DNA of 64,000 nucleotides from an uncultured SAR86 cluster bacterium (GTDB taxonomy: Bacteria > Pseudomonadota > Gammaproteobacteria > Magnimaribacterales > AG-339-G14): the NCBI GenBank assembly GCA_902635045.1, contig CACPMT010000001.1, forward strand, positions 94,993 to 158,992, read 5' to 3'. Below the pieces are notes generated by a model, which searched no databases, was not told where the DNA came from, and saw only the letters and a program-made list of their open reading frames with translations. How positions within the stretch are numbered: position 1 is the stretch's first letter; each line of letters starts with the position of its first letter. A program made the position numbers and the translations under genes. Shown in pieces: positions 36,200 through 44,496 of the stretch.

Positions 36200-37195
36200 A
36201 TGATTAAGATAGCTTCTAATTCTATGAAGCTAGTCATTGCTAAAGACACTGATCAATATTTTGGATCTCAACTAAGAGACCTCGATTTTCCAGTTGAAAT
36301 TTTCCCTATAGATCCTGTAGATGCTTCAAACCCAACTTGGGACTCTATTCCAGACTGCGACGCGCTTTTTCTTTCGTATCAATTTTTATTTGCAATTAGA
36401 GACAACCAAGAACTTTTTCAGCCGTTATTAAATCTCTGTAAACGCATGCAATTTATTCAGACTGGTTACGCTGGAATGGACGATCCTTTTTGCCAAGCGA
36501 TGTTAAAAGAATCTAAGGCGGTTATAGCTAATGCGAGCAGTATTCATGCCATCCCTATATCTCACTATGTCTTGTCCCAAATGTTGCGTTGGAATAAAAG
36601 AATAGACCAACATATAGAGCTTCAAAATAAAAAAAATTGGAGTCCAATGGGCGGTGATGGAGAATTAACAAATAAAACTTTATTGATATTAGGCTATGGC
36701 GGGATAGGCAGAGAAGTAGCTAAACTTGGCAAAGCTTTTGGAATGAATGTAATTGGCATAAGAAGAAAACCTGAGGAGTGCGAGTTTGCTGACGAGGTTT
36801 TAACTATGGATCGATTGGAAGAATTTTTACCTGTAACTGATTTTTTAGTAATGGCCTTGCCGAATGCAAGAGATACCGATGATGTAATTAACAAAAAAGT
36901 TCTGCAAAATCTAAATAATTCAGCAATGCTAATTAATGTTGGTAGAGGAAATTCAATAAATGAACAAGATCTTGCAAATGCCCTTAATTCAGGAGAGCTG
37001 GCTGCAGCAGCTTTGGATACAACTAAAATTGAGCCGCTAGATACTGCTTCAGATTTATGGACAGCAAGAAACTGTTTCATATCTGCACATGATTCGGCTC
37101 ATTCCCTTTTAGGCCTGCCTCGTTCTTTTGAATTATTTTTAGAAAACGTTAAAAATTTTAAAGACCAAAAGCCTATTAAAAATCTTTATAGATAA
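36200..37195 (+). CDS. D-2-hydroxyacid dehydrogenase family protein
   Basis: The 331-residue protein has the NAD-binding motif GYGGIGREVAKLGKAFG near residues 163-179 and the catalytic-domain signatures ALPNARDTDDVI, LINVGRGNSI (with the Arg) and ALDTTKIEPL (with the Glu). The active-site His is probably in SAHDSAHS near residue 296. It would interconvert 2-keto and D-2-hydroxy acids, such as glyoxylate or hydroxypyruvate. ATG 36200 abuts an inverted repeat and has no ribosome-binding site; a second in-frame ATG eight codons later is a possible alternative. Confidence 0.85.
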   Translation: MIKIASNSMKLVIAKDTDQYFGSQLRDLDFPVEIFPIDPVDASNPTWDSIPDCDALFLSYQFLFAIRDNQELFQPLLNLCKRMQFIQTGYAGMDDPFCQAMLKESKAVIANASSIHAIPISHYVLSQMLRWNKRIDQHIELQNKKNWSPMGGDGELTNKTLLILGYGGIGREVAKLGKAFGMNVIGIRRKPEECEFADEVLTMDRLEEFLPVTDFLVMALPNARDTDDVINKKVLQNLNNSAMLINVGRGNSINEQDLANALNSGELAAAALDTTKIEPLDTASDLWTARNCFISAHDSAHSLLGLPRSFELFLENVKNFKDQKPIKNLYR

Positions 37196-37275
37196 AAGTC
37201 TTTTAAAAGTTTTTATTTATTATTTTTATAAAGATATTAGCTGTTTTTCAATTGTTCTAAGTTAATCTTTCCGTC

Positions 37276-38691
37276 ATGAATATAATTTTGCTTCATCGCG
37301 ACTTAAGAATACATGATAATCCTGCTTTATTCCATGGCACGAACGCCGAGGAAGCTTTAGTCGTTTATGTTTACGATAAAAAATACTGGCAAGGTAATGG
37401 CAAATCTACCTTCCAACTCAAATTTGGCATGGATTGTCTTAAAGAAGTTTCAAATAACTTGAAAAATAGAAACATACCTCTGCATATTTTTGAAGGAAAT
37501 TATGAAGAACTTAAAAACTGGATTGAAGTTAATTTTCCAAAATCTGTAATTTACATGAACCACTTTACAGATATCGGCTATTACCGAAATGATACTAATG
37601 TTTTTAAACGTTTTTATGCAGACCAAAAAAGAATAAAAATTTTTGAGAATTTTGGAATTCAAACAAAAAATTTTAATCGCGACGCTTGGTCGTTCGATTG
37701 GCAAAAAATAATGACTAAACCTATCTTATCTGAAATAAAAACTTCTACTCCATGGTCGACTAAAAATATTAAATTAAACAGCTTTGAAGAATTCTCTTCT
37801 AAATTAAATTTAAATGACCAAATGACTGAATGCCAAATTGGAGGAGAAACAAAAGCATTTGAACTAATGCATTCTTTTTTAGAAGAAAGAGGAAGTGGCT
37901 ACGCTCTTAAAATGTCTAGTCCAGTAGAGGCTGAATTTGCATGTTCTAGACTTTCCGCTCACATTGCTTTTGGTTCCATTTCACTAAAAACAGTTTATCA
38001 ATCTTTGCTAGAAACTATTCCTAACTCATCTTTCAAAAAGGATTTGTACTCTTTTAAAAAAAGGCTTCATTGGCATTGTCATTTCATTCAGAAGTTAGAG
38101 ACTGAGCCAGAATTGGAGTTTTCTTCGATGCACCCAATGTGTGACAAATTGAGAGGGGATGGGGACAACGAGATAATCGAGAAATGGATAAAAGGAGAAA
38201 CAGGGTTTCCATTTCTTGATGCGTGTATGCAATTCCTTAAAAAAAAGGGATGGATCAATTTTAGAATGCGGGCAATGATCATGTCGTTTGCTTCTTATAA
38301 TTTATGGCAGCCTTGGCAAAAAACTTCCCCACTATTGGCACAATTATTTGTCGATTACGAACCTGGGATACATATCTGTCAGGTTCAAATGCAAAGCGGC
38401 GTTACCGGTATCAATTTACCAAGAATTTATTCGGTAATAAAACAAAGCAAGGATCAAGATCCCGATGCGTCATGGATTAAAAGTCAGCTTCCTCAATTGA
38501 GAGAATTCTCAGCAGACAGTATTCATAATGCAGAGCTAGCAGAAACCTATAAAGAAATTATTTGTGATCCAAAAGCTAGTGCAAAAAAAGCTAGAGAGAC
38601 CATATGGTCAATGAGGGCTAACAAAGATTTCAAGAAGCTTGCTAAAGATGTTTATTTGAAACATGGAAGTCGCATGAAAAGAAGAGCCTAG
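37276..38691 (+). CDS. Cryptochrome/photolyase-family flavoprotein
   Basis: The 471-residue protein has a photolyase alpha/beta N-terminal domain (HRDLRIHDNPAL at the start) and a C-terminal FAD domain with RLHWHCHFIQKLE, GETGFPFLDACMQFL, GWINFRMRAMIMSF and the QMQSGVTGIN FAD loop. It either repairs UV-induced pyrimidine dimers with blue light or works as a cryptochrome. The QSGVTGI and KQSKDQDPD segments differ from the usual WR.GTGGTDA-like class I loop, so it is not the most typical CPD photolyase. It stands alone, 80 bases after the dehydrogenase gene. Confidence 0.85.
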   Translation: MNIILLHRDLRIHDNPALFHGTNAEEALVVYVYDKKYWQGNGKSTFQLKFGMDCLKEVSNNLKNRNIPLHIFEGNYEELKNWIEVNFPKSVIYMNHFTDIGYYRNDTNVFKRFYADQKRIKIFENFGIQTKNFNRDAWSFDWQKIMTKPILSEIKTSTPWSTKNIKLNSFEEFSSKLNLNDQMTECQIGGETKAFELMHSFLEERGSGYALKMSSPVEAEFACSRLSAHIAFGSISLKTVYQSLLETIPNSSFKKDLYSFKKRLHWHCHFIQKLETEPELEFSSMHPMCDKLRGDGDNEIIEKWIKGETGFPFLDACMQFLKKKGWINFRMRAMIMSFASYNLWQPWQKTSPLLAQLFVDYEPGIHICQVQMQSGVTGINLPRIYSVIKQSKDQDPDASWIKSQLPQLREFSADSIHNAELAETYKEIICDPKASAKKARETIWSMRANKDFKKLAKDVYLKHGSRMKRRA

Positions 38692-38705
38692 AGTATCTTA
38701 AATTT

Positions 38706-39488
38706 TCAAGAATTTTCAGGTTTCATAAACAACAAAGTCATCCTATCGCTTTCTCCAATCTCTAAATATTTAGATTTATCTACGTCTTTTAATCTCAAAG
38801 TAGGAGGCAAAGTCCAAACTCCTTTGGGATGATCGGTTGTGTCTTTAACATTCGAATTAATTTCGGATTTATCGATCAGAACAAAACCAATTTTTTCCGC
38901 TGCTTGGATTGCATAGGCCTCGGTAACGTATCCAGTTTTTTTCATTTTCTTAAATGATGTCTCCGGTTTTGCTCGATGTTCCACCACTCCAAAAAACCCA
39001 CCTGGCTTTAAGGCATTAAAGCTATTTGTAAAAATTTCATCCATAGAAGGTCCCAACCAGTTATGAAGGTTCCTAAAAGTTAATACTGCATCTACAGAAC
39101 TTGCTGGAGCAAGAGTAGAATCGAGATTAACCAACTTAACCTTTTTTAAGGCTTCATTGTTAATTAACATTTGCTCGTAGTTTGCTCGACTTCTTTTCAA
39201 ATAATTATTTTCTATTTTTGGATTAAAATGCGCAGCTATTAACAGTCCGGAATCTTTTAAATAATTCGCAAGAATTTCTGTATACCAGCCGCCCCCAGGA
39301 GACAACTCGATGACCGTCATGTTTGGCTCTATCTTAAAAAAAGATAAGGTCTTATAAGGATTTCTGTATACATCTCTACTCATATTTTTTGCTGCTCTAT
39401 CTGAGTTTTCAACTGCATCACGCAAAGAATCTGCTGAGAGAAAAGACCCGGCCAACAAAAAAATAACAATAAATATTTTTTTAATCAT
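38706..39488 (-). CDS. Predicted class I methyltransferase with signal peptide
   Basis: The 260-residue protein has an export signal (residues 3-20) followed by a Rossmann-like methyltransferase domain: VIELSPGGGWYTEIL near residues 60-74 as motif I, then LVNLDSTLAPASSVDAVLTFRNLHNW and ALKPGGFFGVVEHR. This set matches COG4798, predicted methyltransferases with signal sequences, whose substrate is unknown. S-adenosylmethionine is not known in the periplasm, so either the leader is not cleaved or the fold has another job. Its ATG overlaps the stop of the ABM gene by four bases. Confidence 0.82.
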   Translation of the reverse strand: MIKKIFIVIFLLAGSFLSADSLRDAVENSDRAAKNMSRDVYRNPYKTLSFFKIEPNMTVIELSPGGGWYTEILANYLKDSGLLIAAHFNPKIENNYLKRSRANYEQMLINNEALKKVKLVNLDSTLAPASSVDAVLTFRNLHNWLGPSMDEIFTNSFNALKPGGFFGVVEHRAKPETSFKKMKKTGYVTEAYAIQAAEKIGFVLIDKSEINSNVKDTTDHPKGVWTLPPTLRLKDVDKSKYLEIGESDRMTLLFMKPENS

Positions 39489-39787
39489 ACTGCTTTTTCA
39501 AAAGTTTCTAATTGTGGAGGACCCATATAAATTTCAGCGTGTTGACCAGCATTTTTGTGTGCAAGGCGAAAAGCTTCCGACTTAGTCCAATTGATAAAAT
39601 GTTCCCTAGACTCCCAAATGCTGTGAGAAGCATAAAGCGAATAATCTTTTTCGGTATTGCCTTTCATTAAATTAAATTCTTTGAAGCCTTCAACGCCCTG
39701 CAAATGCGTATCTCTTTCTCTCCAAATTTTTTCAAAATCTTCTTCGCAACCTTTGACGATTTTGAATCTATTCATAGCCAAAAACAT
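39485..39787 (-). CDS. ABM-domain monooxygenase, heme-degrading IsdG-like
   Basis: A single 100-residue ferredoxin-like ABM domain. MNRFKIVKGCEEDFEKIW, LYASHSIWESREHFINWTKSEAFRLAH and the closing YMGPPQLETFE resemble the IsdG/HmoB-type proteins that cleave heme, or small quinone-forming monooxygenases. An asparagine near the start and a histidine late in the chain fit heme-binding relatives. A strong AGGAGG precedes the ATG. It lies between the enoyl-CoA hydratase and methyltransferase genes in an apparent operon. Confidence 0.78.
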   Translation of the reverse strand: MFLAMNRFKIVKGCEEDFEKIWRERDTHLQGVEGFKEFNLMKGNTEKDYSLYASHSIWESREHFINWTKSEAFRLAHKNAGQHAEIYMGPPQLETFEKAV

Positions 39788-39812
39788 ATACGCCTCCTAA
39801 GTTGATTAAAAA

Positions 39813-40634
39813 TTATTTCCCTTGAAATTCTGGACTTTTCTTTTCTATAAATGCTTTAACCGCATTTTTGTGATCCAGTGTTTCGCCACAATGTACGTGA
39901 TGCGTTGCCTCTAAATCTAAACAATCGTCGACGTCTCCGCTCATAGCGCGATTCAAATTTTCTTTCATATATCTATAAGCAACAGATGGTCCAGCTGCTA
40001 GCTGTTCTGCTATTTCTTTCGTTTTATTCTCTAACTCATCAGGTTCTACTACCCAATTTGTGAGACCTAAGCTCAAAGCTTCTTCAGCAGAAACTCGGTC
40101 TGAAAGAAAATACAATTCTCTAGCTTTTGCAGAACCAATAAGCTGAGACAAAAAATAAGTCCCGCCATAATCTCCTGAAAAACCTACTTTTGCGAAAGCA
40201 GTTGTCATAAACGCTGCTGATGACATGATGCGTAGGTCACAAGATAAAGCATAAGACAAGCCTGCTCCGGCTGCAGCTCCAGGCAGAGAGGCAATCGTAG
40301 GTTTTGGCATTTTAAATAATTTACCAGACGTACCTCTTTGGTGATCTCTTTGTTGATGGATTGCTTTATCAATAGTCATGTCTCCTCTACCTTCTGAATT
40401 TCTAGAAGACATTCCTTTCACATCTCCTCCAGCGCAAAAAGCATTTCCTGCACCTGTGAGAACAATGCAACGCACCTCATTATTAAGTTCAAAATCAGCT
40501 ATATTTTTTTGCATCGCTTCATTCATCTCAGCCGACATTGCATTTCGCGCTTCCGGTCTATTCATAATTAAATAGCCAACACCATTTTCTACTTTGGCAA
40601 GTAAGTGGTCTGTTCCCGTATCTAACTCTCTCAT
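39813..40634 (-). CDS. Enoyl-CoA hydratase/isomerase-family protein
   Basis: A crotonase-fold enzyme of 273 residues. The oxyanion segments are AFCAGGDVKGM near residue 66 and GAAAGAGLSYALSCDL near residue 118. At the second catalytic position it has GDYGGT, an aspartate as in PaaG-type isomerases rather than the glutamate of classical hydratases. It may therefore isomerise or hydrate an unsaturated acyl-CoA from fatty or aromatic acid breakdown. GAGAGG precedes ATG. It is divergent from the VOC gene by 40 bases. Confidence 0.88.
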   Translation of the reverse strand: MRELDTGTDHLLAKVENGVGYLIMNRPEARNAMSAEMNEAMQKNIADFELNNEVRCIVLTGAGNAFCAGGDVKGMSSRNSEGRGDMTIDKAIHQQRDHQRGTSGKLFKMPKPTIASLPGAAAGAGLSYALSCDLRIMSSAAFMTTAFAKVGFSGDYGGTYFLSQLIGSAKARELYFLSDRVSAEEALSLGLTNWVVEPDELENKTKEIAEQLAAGPSVAYRYMKENLNRAMSGDVDDCLDLEATHHVHCGETLDHKNAVKAFIEKKSPEFQGK

Positions 40635-40674
40635 AATTTCCTCTCTAGTTTTTATTTGTTATTCTACAAATATT

Positions 40675-41421
40675 ATGAGATTAAGACAGTTAGTATTTGT
40701 ATCTCGAGAAAGAGACAGGTTGGCGAGACAAATTTGTACTCTTCTTGATCTTAAAGAAACTTATCATGATGCAGGATTAATTAATTTTGGGCTTGAAAAT
40801 GTATTGATTCCACTTGGAGATACCTTTTTTGAAATAGTCATGCCAGTGCAAGAAAATACTACTGCCGAAAGGTTTTTAGAAAAAAGAAACGGAGACGGTG
40901 GCTACATGGTCATCGTGGATGTCGACGACTTTGAAAGTGAACAAAAAAGAGTTGAGTCATCCGGGATTGAAATTGTCTGGCATGGTAATAGAAATGAAGA
41001 GGAAATAAATGCCCGAACAATTCATCTTCACCCAAAGCAGGTTGGTGGAGCTATTTTATCGATAGATCATATGAATCCAAAAAATGCTTGGCTCTGGGCT
41101 GGTACAAACTGGGAAAAAGACATAAATAAAAATCTTGTTGATGTGCTCTCAGGTGTTGTCATGCAATCTGAAGATCCAGAACAATTATGTATGCAGTGGG
41201 AAAAAGCTCTAGGAATAAAAAGAGCCCAAAATGAATTGAAAATTCAATTAGCAGAGTCAACTATAAACTTTGTAGAAAGTATTGACGGAAGAGGGGAAGG
41301 TATTAATGCTTTCAAAATTAAGGCACTGAATAAAGATCAAATCATAAAAAATGCAAAATCAATGAAAATTTTTCAAAACGAAGAAATCTTATTAGGTGGA
41401 GTCAAGATTATTCTGGAGTAA
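40675..41421 (+). CDS. VOC (glyoxalase-like) superfamily protein
   Basis: Two beta-alpha-beta-beta-beta units typical of the vicinal oxygen chelate fold occupy 248 residues: RLRQLVFVSRERD...VLIPLGDTFFEIVMPV and AGTNWEKDINKNLVDVLSGVV...ILLGGVKIIL. The frame is open upstream to 40594, but that extension overlaps the divergent hydratase gene, so I chose ATG 40675, where the domain begins. No substrate is evident. It probably forms an operon with the isomerase gene nine bases downstream. Confidence 0.8.
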   Translation: MRLRQLVFVSRERDRLARQICTLLDLKETYHDAGLINFGLENVLIPLGDTFFEIVMPVQENTTAERFLEKRNGDGGYMVIVDVDDFESEQKRVESSGIEIVWHGNRNEEEINARTIHLHPKQVGGAILSIDHMNPKNAWLWAGTNWEKDINKNLVDVLSGVVMQSEDPEQLCMQWEKALGIKRAQNELKIQLAESTINFVESIDGRGEGINAFKIKALNKDQIIKNAKSMKIFQNEEILLGGVKIILE

Positions 41422-41430
41422 ATCAAGCAG

Positions 41431-42030
41431 ATGACAAAAAGAATTGAATATTTTTTAGATTGCAGCAGTCCCTGGACTTATCTTTCATTCAAAGGAATTT
41501 TAAATTTAAAAAAAACTAAAGATTTTGACATTATATGGAAGCCTATTTTAGTGGGCGGTATTTTTAATTCGATCAATCCGAGTGTCTACGAAAGTAGAAA
41601 AAATCCAGTGAAAGAAAAATTAGATTATTCTCAAAAGGATATGAATGATTGGACTAAATTAAGAGATATTGAAATAAATTGGCCAAAAATTTTCCCCATC
41701 AATAGTGTAAGGGCCATGAGGGGAGCTTTTTATTTTTTAGATGAACGTCTTGCAATAGAGTCATATCTTGAATCTATATTTAAAGCTTATTGGACGGATG
41801 GAATTGATATATCAAGCGAAGATTGTTTAGCGAAAATTGTAGATTCCTTAGGTGTTGATTCAAAGCGCTATATTGAATTTATTAATCTGCCTGATACGAA
41901 AAGTAGGCTCATAGAAAATACCCAAGAACTTATGGAAAGAGGCGGCTTTGGTTCGCCGACCTTCTTTATCAATGATACGGATATGTATTTTGGTAACGAC
42001 AGGTTGCAATTGATCGAGAACTTACTCTAG
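41431..42030 (+). CDS. 2-hydroxychromene-2-carboxylate isomerase-like (DsbA/kappa-GST fold)
   Basis: The 199-residue thioredoxin-fold protein opens with EYFLDCSSPWTYLSF, the active-site loop of the NahD/kappa-GST group with Ser in place of a CxxC. NSVRAMRGAFYFLDE and GSPTFFINDTDMYFGNDRL are further family motifs. NahD-type enzymes isomerise 2-hydroxychromene-2-carboxylate in naphthalene degradation using glutathione, and many relatives are general isomerases. It lies opposite a GST gene and close to a Rieske oxygenase gene, consistent with aromatic-compound turnover. Confidence 0.85.
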   Translation: MTKRIEYFLDCSSPWTYLSFKGILNLKKTKDFDIIWKPILVGGIFNSINPSVYESRKNPVKEKLDYSQKDMNDWTKLRDIEINWPKIFPINSVRAMRGAFYFLDERLAIESYLESIFKAYWTDGIDISSEDCLAKIVDSLGVDSKRYIEFINLPDTKSRLIENTQELMERGGFGSPTFFINDTDMYFGNDRLQLIENLL

Positions 42031-42034
42031 AGAT

Positions 42035-42769
42035 TTAATCTTTTTCTTTTGCCTTTGCCATTTCAGAAATACTTTTGGCATCTTGTTTAAACATAGTTTT
42101 AAGACTTTCTTTGGAAATTCCTTCACCAAAATTTCTTACTTCTTTTCCAACATCCATACCTCTTCTTACGGCTGGTCTTACTTTTATGGCGTCAAACCAT
42201 CTTCTTACATTTGCAAAAGAATCTAGATCGACTTCGTACCTTTTGTAGGCGGTTACCCATGGAAAAGACGCCATATCAGCAATTGAATAATCTCCGGCTA
42301 GAAATTCTCTTTCGTTCAAAACTTTATTCATTACTCCTAACAAGCGATCATATTCATTCTTATATCTAGTTTCGGAATATGTGTGATCGCCAGGAAAATT
42401 CGGAGCGTAATTGACAAAATGACTTACTTGGCCGGCCATTGGACCCAATCCTCCAACTTGCCAGAATAACCACTCTAAAACTCTTTCTCTGTTAGGAGAT
42501 TGCTGAGGAAAGAATTTTTCTGCCTTTTCCGCCAGATACATTAGTATTGCGCCGGATTCAAATACACTTATTGGTTGTCCATCAATTATATTTTTATGAT
42601 CAACAATCGCCGGCATTCTGTTATTTGGACTAATTTTTAGAAATTCTGGTTTGAATTGATCGCCTTTGCCTAAATTGACATAAATTACGTTGTAATCCAT
42701 CTCGCATTCTTCAAGCATGATAGAAATTTTCCAACCATTGGGTGTTGGAGCATAATAAAGATCTATCAT
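42035..42769 (-). CDS. Glutathione S-transferase, YfcG/Nu-class-like
   Basis: The 244-residue cytosolic GST has an N-terminal thioredoxin domain starting LYYAPTPNGWKISIMLEEC, the TPNGWK pattern of YfcG/Nu-class enzymes. NNRMPAIVDH is the cis-proline loop and FESGAILMYLAEK binds the gamma-glutamyl part. The helical C-terminal domain holds YSIADMASFPWV. YfcG-type enzymes reduce disulfides and peroxides more than they conjugate. It is nine bases downstream of the Rieske oxygenase gene. Confidence 0.88.
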   Translation of the reverse strand: MIDLYYAPTPNGWKISIMLEECEMDYNVIYVNLGKGDQFKPEFLKISPNNRMPAIVDHKNIIDGQPISVFESGAILMYLAEKAEKFFPQQSPNRERVLEWLFWQVGGLGPMAGQVSHFVNYAPNFPGDHTYSETRYKNEYDRLLGVMNKVLNEREFLAGDYSIADMASFPWVTAYKRYEVDLDSFANVRRWFDAIKVRPAVRRGMDVGKEVRNFGEGISKESLKTMFKQDAKSISEMAKAKEKD

Positions 42770-42778
42770 TTTCTTTTA

Positions 42779-43978
42779 TTAAGATTTTATGAGGGGTAGT
42801 TTTTGCAGGCCTAAAGCTTCTCTATAAGTATTGTGATAGTGATGAAGAGCTGGCTCATTTCTTCCAAAAGTAAGAAATTCAAGGTTACCAGAATTTAATC
42901 CCCTATGGGATGAGGCAGCTGCTACATAATCCTCGTCCCGAATAACATTGCCAAATGCAGTGTAGAGTTCTTCGAGAGGGTTTTGACCAGTTTCCGGAGA
43001 AACTCCCATTTTTTTTGCGGCTTCAAGCGCCTCAGGATAAAAATAGAACGAAATCTTTGAAACACTTTTGTGAGGCGAATCTTCTAAAGGATACTCTTTA
43101 ACCAAAAAAGCTCCTTCTGGCGTTGGCATAAAGATTATATTTGGAAATAGATAATAAACTGGTAGCGTTCCTGTACAAATTTTCCAATCTTCTTCAGGCA
43201 TTTCTCTCATTGCATCGATGTCTCTTTTGCACAAAATTAACCTTCCATTCCTTTTAAAACTGTCAAACATTTGACAATTACCATGAAAAGCTTGGAATAG
43301 AGAGTCTTTGTGCAAAACAGAAAAGTGATAAGTTTCACCAAAAGTATCTATGGCTAACTTCCAATTCATCTCAGTTTGATATTCATCTTCATGAGAAAGA
43401 ACTAACTTGTCAAAATCCCACGCAGCAAATTCTTCATTCAACTTATCACCTAATAATTCATCTAAATTTATTTCTCCACTTGAATTTGGATGCACCCATA
43501 AGAATCCGAATTTCTCTAGACTTGGTAATTCAGTCAGCCCATAACAGTCTTTATCTATTTTTCCAAATTGGTCGCTTTTCGGATAACCAACTAAATCTCC
43601 TTCATTATTAAAAGTCCATCCGTGGAAAGGACAAGAGAATTTGGATTTGATTCCTTTTTTATCCTGTTCTATTTGAGCACCTCGGTGGGAACATACATTT
43701 GCAAAAGCTCTAAATTTTCCTTGAGGATCTCGTGCGGCAATAATAGAAGAACCGAAATCTTCGATCGTTACAAAACTATTGGGTTCTGCTAAATCTCCTG
43801 ACATACCAACAATTTGAGGATAATCCTTAAAAAAGGATTGCCACTCTAATTTGAATCTATCTTCGCAAGTATAGGTGTCAGCTGGAGTTTTAATTATTCC
43901 ACCAGCATCAACGTTTGTATTAGCATCTAAATGACTAATTAGGCCTTTGAGCAGTCTATTTTGTTCTTCCTTTAACAT
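42779..43978 (-). CDS. Rieske aromatic-ring-hydroxylating oxygenase alpha subunit
   Basis: The 399-residue protein has a Rieske [2Fe-2S] site with Cys96, His98, Cys116 and His119 (CSHRG and CPFHGW) and a catalytic domain whose mononuclear iron ligands lie in DTFGETYHFSVLH near residues 213-225. It should hydroxylate or demethylate an aromatic or quaternary-amine substrate. No reductase, ferredoxin or beta subunit gene is adjacent, so electron partners must be elsewhere. No ribosome-binding site is visible; TAATAT stands six bases before ATG. Confidence 0.88.
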   Translation of the reverse strand: MLKEEQNRLLKGLISHLDANTNVDAGGIIKTPADTYTCEDRFKLEWQSFFKDYPQIVGMSGDLAEPNSFVTIEDFGSSIIAARDPQGKFRAFANVCSHRGAQIEQDKKGIKSKFSCPFHGWTFNNEGDLVGYPKSDQFGKIDKDCYGLTELPSLEKFGFLWVHPNSSGEINLDELLGDKLNEEFAAWDFDKLVLSHEDEYQTEMNWKLAIDTFGETYHFSVLHKDSLFQAFHGNCQMFDSFKRNGRLILCKRDIDAMREMPEEDWKICTGTLPVYYLFPNIIFMPTPEGAFLVKEYPLEDSPHKSVSKISFYFYPEALEAAKKMGVSPETGQNPLEELYTAFGNVIRDEDYVAAASSHRGLNSGNLEFLTFGRNEPALHHYHNTYREALGLQKLPLIKS

Positions 43979-44028
43979 ATGAAAATATTAAATTTTTTTT
44001 TTAATCTTTCCAAGTTTTAAATAAAAAA

Positions 44029-44424
44029 TTATTCGTGACAATTGCAGTCAGAATTTTGACAGGCGCGGTAATTTCTATAATGAGCAAATATTAAAAAAGC
44101 TGATCCAATTATTGTAAGTATAGTTTCTAAAGGCAGGCCTAAATAGGTTCCTTCATTAAACAGAGCAAAGAAAAGAACTGTTAATCCAAAAAGCCCAATC
44201 GGAAAAAAGGAATTACTTTTATGATTTTTTTTACCTAAATATAGAGCATAAAGACTAATTGGTGCTGCCATAAAAAGAAGAGAGTAATGAAGTATTTCAT
44301 CAGAAAACTGTATTGAAAAAAAAGCAACGGAGGAAATCAGAAAAGCTGGCATAAATAGACAATGCAATATACAGGCCAAGGATAAGGTCATTGCCAGCCT
44401 ATCTGAAATTAACTGAGTTTTCAT
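44029..44424 (-). CDS. MerC-domain membrane protein
   Basis: Four membrane helices in 131 residues. The first includes the paired residues of MerC in SLACILHCLFMPAFL (Cys near 18 and 22), and the C-terminus ends in a Cys/His cluster, CQNSDCNCHE. MerC proteins carry mercury or other soft metals across the inner membrane; chromosomal copies without other mer genes probably handle another metal. A promoter and a 13-bp palindrome lie just upstream, suggesting repressor control. Confidence 0.82.
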   Translation of the reverse strand: MKTQLISDRLAMTLSLACILHCLFMPAFLISSVAFFSIQFSDEILHYSLLFMAAPISLYALYLGKKNHKSNSFFPIGLFGLTVLFFALFNEGTYLGLPLETILTIIGSAFLIFAHYRNYRACQNSDCNCHE

Positions 44425-44435
44425 GTGTTTCTTTG

Positions 44436-44448
44436 CTCCCTAAGGGAG
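44436..44448 (-). promoter_or_regulatory. Palindromic candidate operator before the MerC gene
   Basis: CTCCC-TTA-GGGAG (minus strand), five paired bases on each side, is the only G/C-rich symmetric element in this intergenic region. It overlaps the predicted transcription start and ends 11 bases before the ATG. It could be an operator or a short hairpin in the leader. The regulator is unknown. Confidence 0.4.
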
Positions 44449-44452
44449 AATC

Positions 44453-44481
44453 ACTTTAGATTAATAATTCTCAGGATTCAA
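44453..44481 (-). promoter_or_regulatory. Putative promoter of the MerC gene
   Basis: TTGAAT at 44481-44476 and TAAAGT at 44458-44453 are separated by exactly 17 bases and point toward the MerC gene. The predicted start falls in the palindrome at 44436-44448. Both boxes are partial matches. Confidence 0.4.
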
Positions 44482-44496
44482 CTTTTACTATTAGAT

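Noticed and set aside
37196-37275. CTTTTAAAAG followed by TTTTT as a terminator after the dehydrogenase gene
   Set aside because: The palindrome has no loop and no G/C clamp beyond one pair; it is too weak to call.
40594-40674. N-terminal extension of the VOC protein
   Set aside because: It overlaps the divergent crotonase gene and its start region, and the VOC fold begins at ATG 40675.
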